15,776 nt of DNA from UBA7359 sp041689615 (GTDB lineage Bacteria > Pseudomonadota > Gammaproteobacteria > Eutrophobiales > Eutrophobiaceae), in contig JBDNFW010000060.1 in assembly GCA_041689615.1 (NCBI GenBank), forward strand, positions 1-15,776, written 5' to 3'. Below the pieces are notes generated by a model. The model saw only the letters and a list, made by a program, of their open reading frames with translations, was not told the origin of the DNA and did not search any database. The position numbers were made by a program, and so were the translations under genes. The first letter of the stretch is position 1. The number at the start of each line of letters is the position of its first letter. Positions 1 through 6,904 of the stretch are shown in pieces.

Positions 1-336
1 ATCCAAGCTAATAGCAAAAACGTCATTAGGGAATGATGAATGGATGTATAAAGTATCACCGCCTAAGCCAGTTGCACTTGGGGGTAATACCAATGGTCCA
101 CCTTCATGACCTTGTAGACGGCCAGTTGAGAATGTCCAAGCAGTGACTATGCTACTCGCATTTTTCGTGTTGATTTGATTCAACCCGGAATAACGCCAGT
201 TGTTATAGTCACCACCAGGAAACGCCCAGTAGTTAGGATTTTCAGTCAGCTTACGAACTTCATCGTTCGCCAGTGCTGATGTTGAAAGTCCTAATGCCAA
301 TAAGGCAATAAGTAAACTCTTCAAGGATAAATTCAT
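1..336 (-). CDS. PQQ-dependent methanol/alcohol dehydrogenase large subunit (MxaF/XoxF type), N-terminal 112 residues
   Basis: The gene continues off the left edge; only its 5' end is present. Residues 1-23 are a classic Sec signal peptide (MNLSLK, a Leu/Ala-rich core, then SALA before NDE), so the mature enzyme should be periplasmic. The mature start (NDEVRKLTENPNYWAFPGGDY) and the later AWTFSTG and GHEGGPLV stretches match the N-terminus of quinoprotein methanol dehydrogenases, which oxidise methanol to formaldehyde and pass electrons to cytochrome cL. The ATG at 334-336 has an excellent AGGAGG Shine-Dalgarno at 343-348, six bases away. The residues that separate calcium-dependent MxaF from lanthanide-dependent XoxF lie outside the window, so no symbol is given. 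A small insertion (around LPPSATGLGGD) before the LYIH strand suggests an XoxF-like or divergent clade. A related PQQ ethanol dehydrogenase is the main alternative. Confidence 0.85.
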   Translation of the reverse strand, partial: MNLSLKSLLIALLALGLSTSALANDEVRKLTENPNYWAFPGGDYNNWRYSGLNQINTKNASSIVTAWTFSTGRLQGHEGGPLVLPPSATGLGGDTLYIHSSFPNDVFAISLD

Positions 337-421
337 ATCCTTCCTCCTCTTAATTAATTAATATTTTTATTTAATTTTTTCTCTTTTTAGCCCTAACGAA
401 CCTTCATGAAGATCAATTAAA

Positions 422-433
422 TACTTATAAGTA
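422..433. promoter_or_regulatory. Perfect 12-bp palindrome in the upstream region of the dehydrogenase gene
   Basis: TACTTATAAGTA is a perfect palindrome about 86 bases upstream of the dehydrogenase ATG, in the AT-rich 337-562 spacer. Its centre (TATAAG) could be a -10 element, or the palindrome could be an operator for a neighbouring regulator. An 8-bp palindrome (TTCATGAA, about 402-409) and ACGTACGT (483-490) lie in the same spacer. No convincing -35 was found, so function is inferred from position only. Confidence 0.3.
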
Positions 434-545
434 ATACACTTTGCACTAAATTTCAGGAATATCTCCTAATAATTAATACTAAACGTACGTACTTGAATTT
501 AGGCCTTTAGATATATTCAATCCAATAGGTAATTGTTTGACTTTA

Positions 546-566
546 TTAATAAGAAAATCTTATTAA
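546..566 (-). terminator. AT-rich hairpin overlapping the lysR stop codon
   Basis: TTAATAAGA and TCTTATTAA form a perfect 9-bp inverted repeat around an AAA loop, and the LysR stop codon (563-565) lies inside one arm. The position suits a weak terminator or a 3'-end stabilising hairpin. The stem is almost all A/T and no good T-run follows on the minus strand, so termination would be inefficient and transcription could continue into the dehydrogenase gene. Confidence 0.3.
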
Positions 567-1474
567 TTGCAATTTTGAGGGATATTTTTGCAATCTAAAT
601 TGATACTTTTTGTTAAATCTGCAAAACAGCTATTTAAAATATTAAAATCTTCGTTATTTCTATTATTTTTATCCAGAATCAGGAAGAGTTCGTGACAAAA
701 ATTATCATCAATAATTTCTATTTTACAGAGATCATCATCATTAAAACGTGATGTTAAAGAATGTGGCAGTATTGAAATAAAGTTGGAATATTTTATTAGA
801 CTAATTAACTCATCAAAAGATCCGATATCGAGCTTTAACTTTATATTGACCTTATTCTCTTTAAGATAGGCATCGATATACCCTCGTTCCATCAATTCTT
901 TTGAAAGCAACGCCAAAGGCTCATTTGTTATTGATTTAATATCAATCTGTTCAGATGAATTAAAATGATGTTTTCTGGATACTACGACATACATTTTTTC
1001 ACGGGCTATCGTTCTCGTATAAGTATCTTCAATATCCGGGACGACAGAGGTAATCCCTGCATTAATAAGCCCTCTACGCAACTCATATTCCATTTGTTCG
1101 TTGCCCATTTTCTTTACTTTAATATTCAATTTCAATAGTTCAGAAATTTTTCTCGCATCAATAAGTTTGTGTATGACAGGTACAGCAGCAAGACAAACTT
1201 GATTAACGTGTTTTTTTTGAGGACGGGTAAATTCAGTTTTTATAGTATCTACTTTTTTTATTAAGCCCTTCGCATACTTAGTTAATCGCTCTCCATCCTC
1301 AGACAAAACGATTCCGCGTCCGCGTCTAATTAAAAGAGAGGTATTAAATTCATCTTCAAGTTTTTTAATTTGTTGAGTTAATGCAGGTTGTGTGACGAAA
1401 CACAGCTTGGCCGCTCTGTTTATATTTAATTCTTCCGAAATAGCAATTAGATATCTTAGTTGTCTCAGTTCCAT
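563..1474 (-). CDS. LysR-family transcriptional regulator
   Basis: A 303-residue protein of normal LysR length. Residues 1-60 hold the winged helix-turn-helix (MELRQLRYLIAISEELNINRAA, then TQPALTQQIKKLEDEF), with the usual linker helix to about residue 85 and a periplasmic-binding-protein-like effector domain after it. I chose the ATG at 1472-1474 because family members start as MELRQLRYL; an in-frame ATG 42 bases upstream would add 14 atypical residues. Neither start has a strong Shine-Dalgarno. It lies between the MocR regulator and the dehydrogenase gene, all on the same strand, so control of the downstream dehydrogenase is plausible, though LysR proteins more often control divergent genes. 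The effector cannot be deduced. The effector domain is rich in Lys, Ile and Asn, in keeping with the AT-rich local sequence. Confidence 0.9.
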   Translation of the reverse strand: MELRQLRYLIAISEELNINRAAKLCFVTQPALTQQIKKLEDEFNTSLLIRRGRGIVLSEDGERLTKYAKGLIKKVDTIKTEFTRPQKKHVNQVCLAAVPVIHKLIDARKISELLKLNIKVKKMGNEQMEYELRRGLINAGITSVVPDIEDTYTRTIAREKMYVVVSRKHHFNSSEQIDIKSITNEPLALLSKELMERGYIDAYLKENKVNIKLKLDIGSFDELISLIKYSNFISILPHSLTSRFNDDDLCKIEIIDDNFCHELFLILDKNNRNNEDFNILNSCFADLTKSINLDCKNIPQNCN

Positions 1475-1526
1475 TTTTATTATTTTTGTAAGTAATATGA
1501 AATGAAAATTGTTCAAGTAATCAAAG

Positions 1527-1552
1527 CTTAAACTCTTAATACTTAAACTCTT
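1527..1552. repeat. 11-bp direct repeat upstream of lysR
   Basis: CTTAAACTCTT occurs at 1527-1537 and again at 1542-1552, a 15-base period, about 55-75 bases upstream of the lysR start. Direct repeats here could form part of the lysR promoter or an autoregulatory site. Neither copy is a clear T-N11-A LysR box, so function is uncertain. Confidence 0.5.
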
Positions 1553-1610
1553 TAAATGAGTATACTAGCCGGATGGATAATACTAAGTGCCACTAACGAA
1601 GCAGGCTATG

Positions 1611-1638
1611 GTACCAATAGTACCAATAGTATTATAAT
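1611..1638 (+). promoter_or_regulatory. Tandem GTACCAATAG operator-like repeat abutting a TATAAT box
   Basis: GTACCAATAG occurs at 1611-1620 and again at 1620-1629, sharing one base, and is followed directly by TATAAT at 1633-1638. The extended motif AGTACCAATAGTATT (1619-1633) recurs with two transitions at 3507-3521, upstream of the MocR-type regulator. MocR proteins typically bind direct repeats near the -35 region of their targets (for example the ATACCA repeats of GabR), so this may be a MocR-activated rightward promoter. That reading is inferred from the repeat and its placement. Confidence 0.45.
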
Positions 1639-1723
1639 TTTTAGAACCAATATGAGATTTTTATTTCAAGCGTCGTTGAATCTGATAAATTTGAACAAGA
1701 TCATACGATGCCTTTTGAAATTA

Positions 1724-1749
1724 CGACATGAGTGCGAGCACCCATGTCG
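1724..1749. repeat. Strong intergenic hairpin
   Basis: CGACATG (1724-1730) pairs perfectly with CATGTCG (1743-1749). Inside, GTG (1732-1734) pairs with CAC (1739-1741) after one A-C mismatch, closing a four-base CGAG loop. No T-run follows on either strand, so it does not look like a Rho-independent terminator. It lies between the possible promoter at 1611-1638 and the Shine-Dalgarno at 1771-1776, so it could be a leader structure or a small-RNA stem. Confidence 0.5.
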
Positions 1750-1780
1750 ATAGCATCGTCGAATTTTAGAGGAGAAGGCC

Positions 1781-1822
1781 ATGAATATAAATTCGATATT
1801 CAAGATCAACCGGTTTCTATGA
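1781..1822 (+). CDS. Possible 13-residue micro-ORF with strong Shine-Dalgarno
   Basis: AGAGGAG, ending seven bases upstream, precedes an ATG that opens MNINSIFKINRFL followed by TGA. The ribosome binding site is better than that of several real genes here, but the peptide is tiny and matches nothing I know. It may be a leader peptide, the start of a gene that has since decayed, or chance. Confidence 0.25.
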   Translation: MNINSIFKINRFL

Positions 1823-1940
1823 TACTGTGACAGCAATATAACGACTGTCATTACTCTCTATTCTAAAACTATCAGGAATGCCTATTCCAATAGGAATAAA
1901 TATTGATTGATTAATAAGATAATCTAATTGATTTATATAT

Positions 1941-3413
1941 TTACACTTTTAATGCAGTCGCAATCCTTTTTATACCTTCGTGAATTTTATCTTCAGCTAT
2001 AGATGAATAGCCAAGCATTAATGTTCTATTATTGTATTCTTTTTTCCCAAACTCATGTGCAGCACCGGATTCGAGCGTATAGATACCGACACCAACCTTT
2101 TCAGCGATTTTTTTCATTTCGGAAGCGTTAGGTAAGTGTTCAGGTAAATGCCAGACAATATGCATACCGCCCTCTAAACCGGATAATTTCACTTCACCAA
2201 AATGCTTATTCAATGCTTCAGTAAGCGCATCACGACGATTGATATAGACTCGTCTGATCTTTCGTAAATGTTTTGCGTATGCACCATTAGAAATGAAATC
2301 TGCTAATACTGCTTGATCCAGCCAGGCATGGCCATTATCCATTAATGTTTTTATTGCTCTCGCTGTTTCTACCAATTCAGGCGGAACAACCATATAACCG
2401 ATACGCAATCCTGCACCGATTGATTTAGAGAATGTACCTAAATAGATTACGCAGCCATGAGGGTCTTGACCGGCAAGCGCAGTTAACGGTGAACCTTGAT
2501 GACGAAAGTCACTGTCATAATCATCTTCAACAATATAGGCCCCCACTTCCCTGGCCCAATCAAGTAACCTGATTCGTCGCTTCAACGTTAATGTCGATCC
2601 CATCGGGTATTGGTGTGATGGCGTTACGTACGCCATACTCACTGGGGTATCAGGTAATTCAGATACTCTCAAACCGTTTTCATCCACATTAACCGGATGA
2701 ATTTCTGCGCCATAACTTTCAAGCACAAATACCGAACCTTGATAACAAGGACACTCCGTTACGACCTTAGTCCCCTGTTTAATAAGTAATCGTGCAACAA
2801 TATTCATTGCTTGCTGACTACCATTTGTAATAATCACCTGTTCCGGTTCAGCCACTATTCCCCGTGCAGGTCGTAAATGATTTACTATTGCCTGTCGTAA
2901 TTCGAAAATTCCTGCCGGATCATGATATTCGGTCATATTTGAAGACGAAGACTGGAGATGATGTAGTGTTATTTTGCGCCAGCTTTTCACTGGAAAAGAA
3001 TCTGGATCCGGCCTATCAACCCAAAAATCAATATCAAGTTTGTCCCTATTTGGATTATCTATTGTTTGTACATGTCCCTTAAATACAATCGGATTTCGAT
3101 TGCTCTGAGTTTTTTCCTTCGCTACTTTATTTTCGTTGCGATTAGATATCGTCAGTGAGCTTTCCGGTAACTCGGGATTAACAAAGGTTCCAATCGTTCT
3201 GCGCGAACAAATATAATCTTCCGCAATAAGACGATCATATGTGAGAACAATCGTATTACGAGATACATTGAGTTGTTCACTAAGTAACCGGGATGATGGC
3301 AATGAGGTATTAGCCTTTAGTTGACCACTTAAGATTTGTTGTCGAATAGACTCAAATATCTGATTCTGTAACGATTGCTTATTAGACGAATCTATATTGA
3401 TTGATAATTGCAT
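1941..3413 (-). CDS. MocR/PdxR-type regulator (GntR DNA-binding domain fused to a class-I aminotransferase-like PLP domain)
   Basis: The 490 residues match the usual length of MocR-family proteins. Residues 8-80 form the GntR winged helix (SLQNQIFESIRQQILSGQL, LPSSRLLSEQLNVSRNTI). A variable linker runs to about 125, and residues 130-490 form a fold-type-I aminotransferase domain. The PLP-binding features are intact: the Schiff-base lysine K330 in GTFSKSIGAG, the EDDYDSDFR motif at 296-304 that holds the aspartate pairing with the pyridine nitrogen, and Y268-like contacts near SHQYPMG. Known members sense PLP, GABA or taurine (PdxR, GabR, TauR); the effector here cannot be assigned. No pdxST or gab genes are adjacent. 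The upstream spacer carries GTACCAAT and GGCACCAT motifs that may be its own operator, with a matching motif downstream at 1611-1638. Confidence 0.92.
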   Translation of the reverse strand: MQLSINIDSSNKQSLQNQIFESIRQQILSGQLKANTSLPSSRLLSEQLNVSRNTIVLTYDRLIAEDYICSRRTIGTFVNPELPESSLTISNRNENKVAKEKTQSNRNPIVFKGHVQTIDNPNRDKLDIDFWVDRPDPDSFPVKSWRKITLHHLQSSSSNMTEYHDPAGIFELRQAIVNHLRPARGIVAEPEQVIITNGSQQAMNIVARLLIKQGTKVVTECPCYQGSVFVLESYGAEIHPVNVDENGLRVSELPDTPVSMAYVTPSHQYPMGSTLTLKRRIRLLDWAREVGAYIVEDDYDSDFRHQGSPLTALAGQDPHGCVIYLGTFSKSIGAGLRIGYMVVPPELVETARAIKTLMDNGHAWLDQAVLADFISNGAYAKHLRKIRRVYINRRDALTEALNKHFGEVKLSGLEGGMHIVWHLPEHLPNASEMKKIAEKVGVGIYTLESGAAHEFGKKEYNNRTLMLGYSSIAEDKIHEGIKRIATALKV

Positions 3414-3506
3414 TTTAAATCCTGATTAAGAGATTTGATGGTTCTTTGGCACCATTATTCTAGTCATTTTTAATACTATGATGGATCCAGTATACAGTAT
3501 TTCCAT

Positions 3507-3521
3507 AGTACCAATGATATT
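3507..3521. promoter_or_regulatory. Candidate MocR operator upstream of the mocR-like gene
   Basis: AGTACCAATGATATT lies 94 bases upstream of the mocR start and differs by two transitions from the copy at 1619-1633. The shared core ATAGTACCAAT (3505-3515 and 1617-1627) is identical over 11 bases. Related sequences, GGCACCATTATT near 3448 and GGATCCAGTAT near 3483, lie between it and the gene. An autoregulatory role is inferred from the family's habit of binding direct repeats in the regulator's own promoter. Confidence 0.4.
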
Positions 3522-3567
3522 CAATAGCTTTAAAATTGATAAAATCGTTGGAGAACGACCTTTAAAC

Positions 3568-3596
3568 TTGACATAGGTATGGGGTGATCCATCAAA
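3568..3596 (+). promoter_or_regulatory. Possible promoter for the CNNM/CBS gene
   Basis: A consensus TTGACA (3568-3573) is followed 17 bases later by a poor -10, ATCAAA (3591-3596). It points to the TTG start at 3630. The -35 is convincing and the -10 is not. A small hairpin, TCGTT-GGAG-AACGA (3545-3558), lies just upstream. Confidence 0.35.
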
Positions 3597-3629
3597 ATAG
3601 CCACAAGTTACTATTGAGGTTATTAATTT

Positions 3630-4913
3630 TTGGACGACATTCCGCTATCGGTTCTCTTTGGAATCCTGTTTCTTTTAATCATATTTTCTGCTTTTTTTTC
3701 CAGTTCAGAAACTGCCATGATCGCGTTAAATCGCTATCGATTGCGCCATCTCGCCAAAGAAGGCAAACGTAGTGCCATCATATCAGAACAATTATTGGCC
3801 AGACCCGACCGTTTATTCGGCCTGATTTTGCTTGGCAATAATCTGGTCAATATTTTCGCGGCATCCATCGCAACAATTATTGGTATCCGCTTGCTAGGTG
3901 ATTTAGGCGTTGCTATAGCACCAATCGTTCTGGTAGCAGTGTTTTTGATCTTCGCCGAAGTAATGCCAAAAACACTGGCCGCAATGAAACCCGAAAGAAT
4001 TGCTTTTCCAGCTAGCTATTTACTATTACCAATGATGAAGATTGCCTATCCAGCAGTCTGGCTAATCAATTGGGTTTCAAACGGTTTATTGTCCATAGTC
4101 GGACTTCATTTTGAAGAACAGGATGGTACGCCACTTTCCCGAGATGAATTAAGAACGATCGTTCGCGAAGCAGGCACAATGATTCCTAAACGACATCGAC
4201 GCATGTTATTAAATATTCTTGAACTAGAAAATGTGACAGTCGATGACATCATGGTACCGCGCAATGAAGTTGCGGCGATTGATTTGAATGATCCGGTTAA
4301 CGAAATCATCGATCAAATCAGTCATTGTCAACATACACGTTTACCCGTTTATGAATCCAATATCGATAAAATTATTGGTGTCATTCATCTTAGACGTATG
4401 ACGCGCATACTAAGTGATAAAAATGAAGTCACCAAAGAAACCATTAAAGATATCTTGATAGATTGCTACTTTGTTCCAAAAGGAACGCCTTTGCATACGC
4501 AGATGATGAACTTCCAACAGAATAAACGTCGTTTTGGAATTGTCGTGGATGAGTACGGTGTCATTCAAGGATTGGTGACTTTGGAAGACATACTCGAAGA
4601 AATCGTCGGTGAATTTACCACCGATATGCAAACTTATAATCTTGATATTCAGAAACAGGATAATGATTCATATCTGGTTGATTGTTCTGTACATCTGCGT
4701 GAAATTAATCGTCAATTGAAATGGGACTTACCTACAGAAGGACCAAAGACTTTAAACGGGCTTTTGCTAGAACGGCTTGAATATATTCCTGAATCAGGGA
4801 CGACTCTAAAAATCGATAATTATCTCATCGAGATTACACAGGTCTCTCAAAATGCAGTCAAAATGGCGCGTCTCTCATTACTCGAAGATGATACTGAAAA
4901 CGACGAAGTTTAA
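3630..4913 (+). CDS. HlyC/CorC-family membrane protein (CNNM/DUF21 domain, CBS pair, CorC C-terminal domain)
   Basis: A 427-residue inner-membrane protein of the CorB/YfjD type, a family linked to magnesium and other divalent-cation transport or tolerance. Residues 5-160 form the CNNM (DUF21) membrane domain: a first segment at about 5-25 running into SSSETAMIALNRYRLRHLAKEG, then LLGNNLVNI (67-75) and the conserved EVMPKT (110-115). Residues about 205-335 hold two CBS repeats (DIMVPRNEV..., RRFGIVVDEYG..., VTLEDILEEIVGE), and about 345-410 the small CorC/HlyC C-terminal domain. The start is TTG, supported by GAGGT at 3616-3620 nine bases upstream; no in-frame ATG lies near enough to replace it without deleting conserved membrane residues. 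A 53-base gap separates it from the PilZ gene, so the two may be cotranscribed. Specific substrate unknown; despite the family name there is no reason to link it to haemolysis. Confidence 0.92.
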   Translation: MDDIPLSVLFGILFLLIIFSAFFSSSETAMIALNRYRLRHLAKEGKRSAIISEQLLARPDRLFGLILLGNNLVNIFAASIATIIGIRLLGDLGVAIAPIVLVAVFLIFAEVMPKTLAAMKPERIAFPASYLLLPMMKIAYPAVWLINWVSNGLLSIVGLHFEEQDGTPLSRDELRTIVREAGTMIPKRHRRMLLNILELENVTVDDIMVPRNEVAAIDLNDPVNEIIDQISHCQHTRLPVYESNIDKIIGVIHLRRMTRILSDKNEVTKETIKDILIDCYFVPKGTPLHTQMMNFQQNKRRFGIVVDEYGVIQGLVTLEDILEEIVGEFTTDMQTYNLDIQKQDNDSYLVDCSVHLREINRQLKWDLPTEGPKTLNGLLLERLEYIPESGTTLKIDNYLIEITQVSQNAVKMARLSLLEDDTENDEV

Positions 4914-4966
4914 ATAAAGCGGCCTGTTTTTTGCATTTACATTCAGCAAATAGACAGGAGACCGAC

Positions 4967-5344
4967 ATGAATCTTCATGCAATTAGCTCAGAAAAACGCC
5001 AGTTTAGTCGTATCGCTTTTGACGCACCCGTAATATTGAAAAGCAAAAATGAACAATGGGAATCCAAACTATTGGATGTTTCGTTAAAAGGTGCACTCAT
5101 TTTAAAACCCGATAACTGGAATGAAAACAATAATGATGATTTCAAATTGTCAATTCAATTAAACAACAGTGATATTGAAATCGATATGGAAGTGAAACTC
5201 GTTCACACAGAAGGAGAGCACCTCGGCTTTTATTGCGAACACATCGATATTGATAGTGTCACTTCGCTAAGAAGACTAGTTGAATTAAACCTCGCTGATG
5301 AAGAATTACTCGAACGAGAAATTTCAAATATGCTGGTAGGATAA
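4967..5344 (+). CDS. PilZ-domain c-di-GMP-binding protein, MapZ (PA4608)-like
   Basis: A 125-residue single-domain PilZ protein. The c-di-GMP-binding motifs are intact: RxxxR as R11-QFS-R15 and DxSxxG as D37-V-S39-LK-G42. The C-terminal stretch DSVTSLRRLVELNLADEELL strongly resembles, from memory, Pseudomonas aeruginosa PA4608 (MapZ), which has the same length and also lies next to radA. MapZ binds the chemotaxis methyltransferase CheR1 when loaded with c-di-GMP, so a role in coupling c-di-GMP to chemotaxis is plausible but inferred. I chose the ATG at 4967, preceded by ACAGGAGA, over an upstream TTG that would add 12 residues without a ribosome binding site. It is convergent with radA, with two bases between the stop codons. 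Confidence 0.9.
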   Translation: MNLHAISSEKRQFSRIAFDAPVILKSKNEQWESKLLDVSLKGALILKPDNWNENNNDDFKLSIQLNNSDIEIDMEVKLVHTEGEHLGFYCEHIDIDSVTSLRRLVELNLADEELLEREISNMLVG

Positions 5345-5346
5345 AA

Positions 5347-6717
5347 TCACAAACCCACTTTTTCCATGACTTGTGATATATGCGTGACTGTTTGAACATC
5401 CATCTTGGATGTTATTTCTTTTGGTTTATTTGCTAACGGAATTAATGCTTGTTTAAAACCATGTTTCGCGGCTTCGTTTAATCTTTCCATACCATTTTGT
5501 ACCGGACGAATTTCACCTGACAAACCTATTTCTCCAAACATCACCATATCATTTGGTAAGGGTCTATCTTTAAAACTTGAAACAATCGCAAGTAATAACG
5601 GTAAATCAGATGCCGTTTCAGTAATCCGCATACCACCAACAACATTAATAAAAACATCTTGATCGCTCATTGATATTCCTGCGTGTCGATGTAACACAGC
5701 TAGTAACATGGCTAATCGATTTTGTTCTAAACCCACAGCAACACGTCTTGGGTTACCTAGTTGCGATTGATCAACCAACGCTTGTACTTCGACAAGAATG
5801 GGGCGCGTACCTTCTCTAGTGACCATAATCGCACTGCCTGAAACATGACCATCATGACGCGATAAAAATATAGCTGAAGGATTTGAAACTTCTTTTAAAC
5901 CTTTTTCAGTCATGGCAAAAATACCTAATTCATTCACTGCGCCGTATCTATTTTTAACGGCACGAACAACGCGATAGCGACTACCGCTGTCACCTTCAAA
6001 ATAAAGAACAGTATCAACCATGTGTTCTAATACTCTAGGGCCTGCTAACGCGCCTTCTTTTGTCACATGACCAACTAAGAATAAAGAAGTATTTGTTTGT
6101 TTAGCAAAGCGAACTAACTGCGCTGCACATTCTCGTACTTGAGCAACTGAACCCGGAGCAGATTGCAAGATATCGCTGTAAACAGTTTGTATAGAATCGA
6201 TAACTATAATTTTTGCTTTTTCTTTATTAGCAACAGCGAGAATTCTTTCAAGGTGATTCTCGGTTAATATTCTTAAGGCATCTAACGGCAAACCAAGACG
6301 TTGGCCACGTAAACCAACTTGCTGTGTAGATTCTTCACCAGTGACATATAAACTGGGAACACCCGAGGCACTGTCCAGACTGGATAATGTTTGTAATAAC
6401 AAAGTTGATTTTCCAATGCCCGGATCACCACCTATTAGTGTTACGGAACCCGTCACTAGTCCACCACCCATAACACGATCTAATTCGACTAATCCAGTTT
6501 TTTGTCTTGGTGTTTCACTAGTATCGACTGATCCTAATGAACAAACTTCGGCAGGACCGGCAAGATGTTCATGAAAACGATCAGTGTTGGCTGAAGATTT
6601 TTTTTCAACAATAGTTTCTTCAAGTGAATTCCATGCCATGCAGTCAGGACATTGCCCTACCCACTTAGGCGTTTCACCACCGCATTCACTACATTGATAT
6701 GAAAGCTTAGTTCGCAT
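5347..6717 (-). CDS. radA: DNA repair protein RadA (DnaB-like branch-migration ATPase)
   Basis: The 456 residues match the normal RadA length. An N-terminal zinc finger uses C9, C12, C23 and C26 (CSEC, CPDC). The RecA-like ATPase core has the Walker A GGDPGIGKST at 96-105 and a Walker B-like IIVIDSIQT near 170-177. The RadA signature appears as KNRYG (255-259) where most members have KNRFG, a conservative Phe-to-Tyr change. The C-terminal third is the Lon-protease-like domain (VEVQALVDQSQ, GGMRITETASDLPLLLAI) without protease function. RadA extends D-loops during recombination repair. It is the last gene of the minus-strand run, 187 bases after alr, and may have its own promoter in that spacer. 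It ends two bases from the convergent PilZ gene. Confidence 0.97.
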   Translation of the reverse strand: MRTKLSYQCSECGGETPKWVGQCPDCMAWNSLEETIVEKKSSANTDRFHEHLAGPAEVCSLGSVDTSETPRQKTGLVELDRVMGGGLVTGSVTLIGGDPGIGKSTLLLQTLSSLDSASGVPSLYVTGEESTQQVGLRGQRLGLPLDALRILTENHLERILAVANKEKAKIIVIDSIQTVYSDILQSAPGSVAQVRECAAQLVRFAKQTNTSLFLVGHVTKEGALAGPRVLEHMVDTVLYFEGDSGSRYRVVRAVKNRYGAVNELGIFAMTEKGLKEVSNPSAIFLSRHDGHVSGSAIMVTREGTRPILVEVQALVDQSQLGNPRRVAVGLEQNRLAMLLAVLHRHAGISMSDQDVFINVVGGMRITETASDLPLLLAIVSSFKDRPLPNDMVMFGEIGLSGEIRPVQNGMERLNEAAKHGFKQALIPLANKPKEITSKMDVQTVTHISQVMEKVGL

Positions 6718-6745
6718 GTTTTATAAAGGATTTGGAGTTTAGGGG

Positions 6746-6782
6746 AAATCTGGCTAAGCATTTAAGATGTGACTCCAGATTT
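6746..6782. terminator. Hairpin in the alr-radA spacer
   Basis: AAATCTGG (6746-6753) pairs with CCAGATTT (6775-6782), an 8-bp perfect stem with a 21-base loop. On the plus strand it runs into a T5 tract (6780-6784). On the minus strand, the direction of alr and radA, only three T residues follow. It could be a weak alr terminator or a radA leader structure. A second inverted pair, GGACATT (6799-6805) and AATGTCC (6873-6879), flanks the upstream half of the spacer. Confidence 0.35.
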
Positions 6783-6904
6783 TTCATAAAACCAAATAGG
6801 ACATTCATACTTTTATAAAAAAACATTAAGCTCGTTATGCATATATGAATCAAAAATACATCTCCATCATAAAATGTCCGCCTTTATAAAACATGCGAAC
6901 CATA

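Larger units (their letters stand above)
1475..1940. other. 466-base spacer between lysR and the mocR-like gene; operator motif, hairpin and possible decayed gene
   Basis: No convincing full-length gene is present. From left to right it holds a direct repeat just upstream of lysR (1527-1552), a tandem ACCAATAG motif (1611-1629) abutting a TATAAT box (1633-1638), a strong hairpin (1724-1749), and a GAGGAG Shine-Dalgarno followed by a 13-codon ORF (1781-1822). The plus-strand frame from 1645 reads protein-like (EIFISSVVESDKFEQDHTMP; later FRGEGHEYKFDIQDQPVSM) but is stopped by TGA at 1729-1731 and again at 1828-1830. It could therefore be the relic of a small gene once transcribed rightward. 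I recognise no family in it. Confidence 0.5.

Noticed and set aside
1475..1516. 14-residue N-terminal extension of LysR
   Set aside because: Family members start at MELRQLRYL, and the extension is atypical with no better ribosome binding site.
1556..1753. 65-codon plus-strand ORF in the lysR-mocR spacer
   Set aside because: It begins before the likely promoter, has no Shine-Dalgarno and overlaps the hairpin. Its Cys/His ending (CEHPC) is in a low-support frame.
2864..3082. 72-codon plus-strand ORF inside the mocR-like gene
   Set aside because: It is antisense to conserved GntR/aminotransferase coding sequence and has no ribosome binding site or family resemblance.
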